NCBI GenBank assembly: GCA_973895155.1
Contig: OZ316892.1
Location: 1,364,001-1,428,000, forward strand
Length of the DNA: 64,000 nt
From: Marsupella aquatica
Taxonomy: Eukaryota > Marchantiophyta
Direction: 5' to 3'
Shown here: positions 61,230 through 64,000 of the stretch, piece by piece
Layout: each line of letters opens with the position of its first letter
Numbering within the stretch: the first letter of the stretch is position 1
Program-made: the position numbers and the translations under genes
The notes under the pieces: model-generated
The model's database searches: none
What the model was told of the DNA's origin: nothing
What the model saw: only the letters and a program-made list of their open reading frames with translations

Positions 61230-63344
61230 ATGGGGGAACCTGCGTTGGATTATTACGGCTCGTCTAGTCGTAGACTCACTCGCAGTGGGCGCCCAGAGTG
61301 GGGTCGATTCTTGAGCTCAAATGAAGGGCTGCCTAGGACCACAGAGGTTGGGTTTAAAATGGGAGAGGATCGTAGGAGGCACGATGAGATGGATACCGCT
61401 GCGGCTGATAGGGGCCAGGGCCTTGCGGTCACTTACTTGGTCCAGGATGCGCGCTCAGGGAGAATGGAACCAAATCCTACTGGTCCATTCGCAAGATGGA
61501 GCGAGGAACTGCCTTTTCCCCCTGCGCCTGCTGAATCAGCTATGGACGTGGATGTGGAAACCCCGCTGCCCTTGAGAGATGCTTTGCGGCACACGGAGGT
61601 TGAAAACTCTGAAGGTGGCCGGGTGAAAGCAAATGGGGGAGATCCACGGAGGGCTAGCGGTGGTGCACGGGACCCTTCCATGGAGGAGGAAGAATCAGAG
61701 GAGTGTATCCGGATTTTGAGAGACATTGCGCTTAGATCTAAAGGAAATCTGGACAAGAAACTATATGTGAACCTGGAATGGAATTTGCCAGAAGCAACTA
61801 GGAACGTGAGGCAATTGTATAACTGCGCGATGCTGTGCTACTTCACTGAGAGAGCACCGCTTCTATCTATCTTCAGAGATTGGGTGGAAGAGGTGATGAT
61901 GAACAGAGAGAACTGGCCAGTCCTATAGATTAAATTTGTAGGGAAAAATTTCTACATGGTAGTCTTTGAAAATCCGGACCATAGAGATCTTGCACTCAAC
62001 TACGCACCTTGGTTTATGGAGCGTCGGTATGTATACACATTCCCATGGGATCCTGCGTTTGATGTTAAAAGTGAGAGCTTCACCAAACTACCAGTATGGA
62101 TTGAGATTCCTTTTCGTGCTCTTGCATTGGAAGGCTGCAGGAGGAAGATAGCCAGTACGTTGGGAACCTTGCTATACTACATCCAGGGAGACCAATTTAG
62201 CTCGTACCCACACGATAGAGCTTGCATCCTGTGGGACACTGACAGAGAAGTACCCTCTAGTGTGAGAATCCAAATTAGAGATGACATTGTGATCTGGCAA
62301 CCGGTGACATTTAAAAATATCCCTTACCACTGCTATAAATGCAACCAGAGAGGACATCTAGCACGCAACTGTACAGTGGAGCCTGGTTTGAGTCACCAAC
62401 CTCATGAGGGTGGCGAGGGGGGGTATCCGCCGGATGAGAAGGATGATGAACGTCATTCTGAGGTAGATCCGGAGGAGGTAAGCAAAGCTGCAACCAATGC
62501 TGAGGCGAGGGCTCTTTTTCGTGCGGCAGCTGCTGCTACCCCATCTCTGCCTGTTGATGTAGGTGTTGCCTCACCTCTGCTTGTCCCCGTGCCTATTCCC
62601 CTGCAGGGGGTTGCTGACATCGCTCAAACAGAGGGCCTTATTCAGAATCCTATTGCCCTGAGGGGAGAAATATCACCTCCTGTGCAAATGCATTCGGGAC
62701 ACAAAGACCCTGCTTTGGGCCCCCAAGTGGAGGAGGAGCACTGGCCTTGGAGAGCTGTGATCCCACCTGCTGATGTCTGTAGGATCCCTGACTCACAGAT
62801 TATCCCTCCAGATTTGAGGATCGAACCCCCCTCTGGCCCGGGGCCACCTCTTGACCCCTTGGCACCAAGCTTTGGGCCGACTGTTATTCCCCCTGGGGCA
62901 CCAGCTAGATTGAGTGCGGCTCGCCTCCCAATCTCCACCAGGGAGTCGGGTGAGGATGAGAGATTCTCATTCCATGAGGGTTCTGATGCAGAGATGTCAG
63001 AGTATGAAGAATACATTGCTCACAGCAAGTTCAAGGCCCGAGCACGCAAACAGGAGCTACGCACCCCCCCAACTGATAGATCTGAGAAACTCAAAGGTGA
63101 GGCTAAGAAGCAAAGAGCACTCAGTTTCTCACAAGGATTCTTGTCTGATGCAGGAGAGAATCGGTCAAGAAGGTCCAAGGATGGTGTGGAACCCCCGCGG
63201 GCGGACTTGAGGGGGACTGCTGGCCCAGTGCTTGCACAGATCTGCTTAAGTACGGCTGGGAATGACTCTCCTAGACATGACTCGCCCACTGGATACATGA
63301 GTGGACCGACGACTGGTCTGTCCCCAGGACGCAACCGGCTCTAA
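61230..63344 (+). pseudogene. LINE ORF1 (DUF4283 plus CCHC), one in-frame TAG
   Basis: One frame of 705 codons starting MGEPALDYYGSSSRRL, with a TAG at 61926-61928. After an acidic N-terminus, the DUF4283-like domain spans the stop: LYVNLEWNLPEAT and RNVRQLYNCAML before it, FVGKNFYMVVFENPDHRDLA and YTFPWDPAFD after it. KLPVWIEIPFRAL and a zinc knuckle CYKCNQRGHLARNC (from 62331) follow, then a Pro-rich tail. This is the standard plant L1 ORF1, an RNA-binding chaperone. The TAG either kills it or makes the second part start at ATG 61956. Confidence 0.85.
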
Positions 63345-63402
63345 GAGCTCCATTACTGGGGGCTGGGCGACCTGCTATGCAAATCCACTGTATAAGCAGG
63401 TG

Positions 63403-64000
63403 ATGGCAGATCTTTTTAGGCTGGCATCGTGGAATGTTTGTGGCCTTTGCGAGCCAAACCGCAAGCATGTGGTCAAGAACTGTGTGAAATCATTGAGGAC
63501 ACCACTGAATATTCTTGCATTACAGGAGGTTAAAACTGACCAGTTTCGCTTAGACGTGGCGTTGAGGGCAATACTGCCTGACTACCAACACTTCTCTTCT
63601 GCGCCAGATGAGGGCCGAGGGGGAACTACTCTTTTGGTCCACCCGGAGCTCAAGGTGGTTGGATCGGGAACCCTTGACTTAGGGCGCGCTGTGTGGGTGG
63701 TGGTGGATACAGATGCTGGGAAGATTGGTATTGCATGTGTTTATGCCCCCAACTCTTCTAGACTAAGAGCATTGCTCTGGAACGACCTCAAGACGATGCT
63801 CCCACAAAATGACTGGATAGTTTGCGGGGACTTCAACATGACAGAGCGCAGGTCGGACTCTATAGGTAATTCGCCACTAATACGAGGACGAGAGGCAGAG
63901 TTCTGGCGATTTCTTAAAATGCGGCTGGACATGGTGGACGCCTGGGACATCAAAGGTGCTGCTACTGGCCCTCATTTCACATGGAGAATGTTTAGGAGCG
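63403..64000 (+). CDS. LINE ORF2 start: APE-type endonuclease (runs off right edge)
   Basis: ATG at 63403 (MADLFRLASWNVCGL); the frame has been open since about 63301 and overlaps the end of ORF1 in another frame. Endonuclease motifs: SWNVCGL, ALQEVKTD (catalytic Glu), CVYAPNSS and WIVCGDFNM. The frame is open to the window end, where the reverse transcriptase would follow. The endonuclease nicks target DNA for target-primed reverse transcription. Confidence 0.9.
   Translation, partial: MADLFRLASWNVCGLCEPNRKHVVKNCVKSLRTPLNILALQEVKTDQFRLDVALRAILPDYQHFSSAPDEGRGGTTLLVHPELKVVGSGTLDLGRAVWVVVDTDAGKIGIACVYAPNSSRLRALLWNDLKTMLPQNDWIVCGDFNMTERRSDSIGNSPLIRGREAEFWRFLKMRLDMVDAWDIKGAATGPHFTWRMFRS

Noticed and set aside
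1-64000. CRISPR arrays, operons or riboswitches
   Set aside because: Tandem repeats here are degenerate and lack unique equal-length spacers; outside the bacterial block there is no prokaryotic organisation.

Overview
This window looks like repeat-rich nuclear DNA of a land plant. It holds a nine-exon plant-type mitochondrial uncoupling protein gene, an F-box gene, a small two-exon gene and a dense nest of plant LTR and LINE retroelements. The sequence does not fix the lineage; a non-seed plant or other large-genome plant is a guess. About 5 kb of clearly bacterial (Bacteroidota) sequence is embedded near the left end.

Layout. 1-2670: start of a minus-strand F-box gene running off the left edge, degenerate repeats, a foldback MITE, and a broken copy of the small gene found at 16.6-17.1 kb. 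2676-13025: a decayed Ty1/copia element with 332-bp LTRs and an intact AAACA target-site duplication; its 5' leader contains a 100-N gap followed by a bacterial block (3223 to about 8175) carrying an M36 metallopeptidase with a type IX secretion tail and the tail of an M1 aminopeptidase. 13-25.7 kb: host DNA with the 101-codon two-exon gene (minus) and the uncoupling protein gene (20040-24273, minus, every exon assigned). 26.2-36.0 kb: two direct copies of a retroelement-like unit encoding a coiled-coil protein, flanking a decayed minus-strand Ty3/gypsy element (gypsy-C) that carries a DNMT3-like cytosine-5 methyltransferase domain between protease and reverse transcriptase. 36-37.7 kb: tandem repeats. 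37.7-60.0 kb: a decayed minus-strand gypsy (gypsy-A) interrupted in its reverse transcriptase by a very young plus-strand gypsy (gypsy-B) whose 4,117-bp LTRs each contain a 780-codon ORF; the assembled arrangement is a solo LTR joined to a 5'-truncated full element. 60.0 kb to the end: a LINE with DUF4283/CCHC-type ORF1 and the start of an endonuclease-bearing ORF2.

How it fits together. Apart from the three host genes and the bacterial block, the window is layers of nested transposition that can be ordered: gypsy-A was decaying when gypsy-B inserted (TGAAC duplication); a small hAT-like MITE inserted into gypsy-C exactly between protease and methyltransferase; copia inserted beside a pseudogene fragment. 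The strongest leads are the methyltransferase-bearing gypsy, the ORF-bearing giant LTRs of gypsy-B, and the bacterial block inside the copia leader, which is most simply an assembly or contamination artefact but must be tested. All identifications come from reading motifs by eye; no database search was run.
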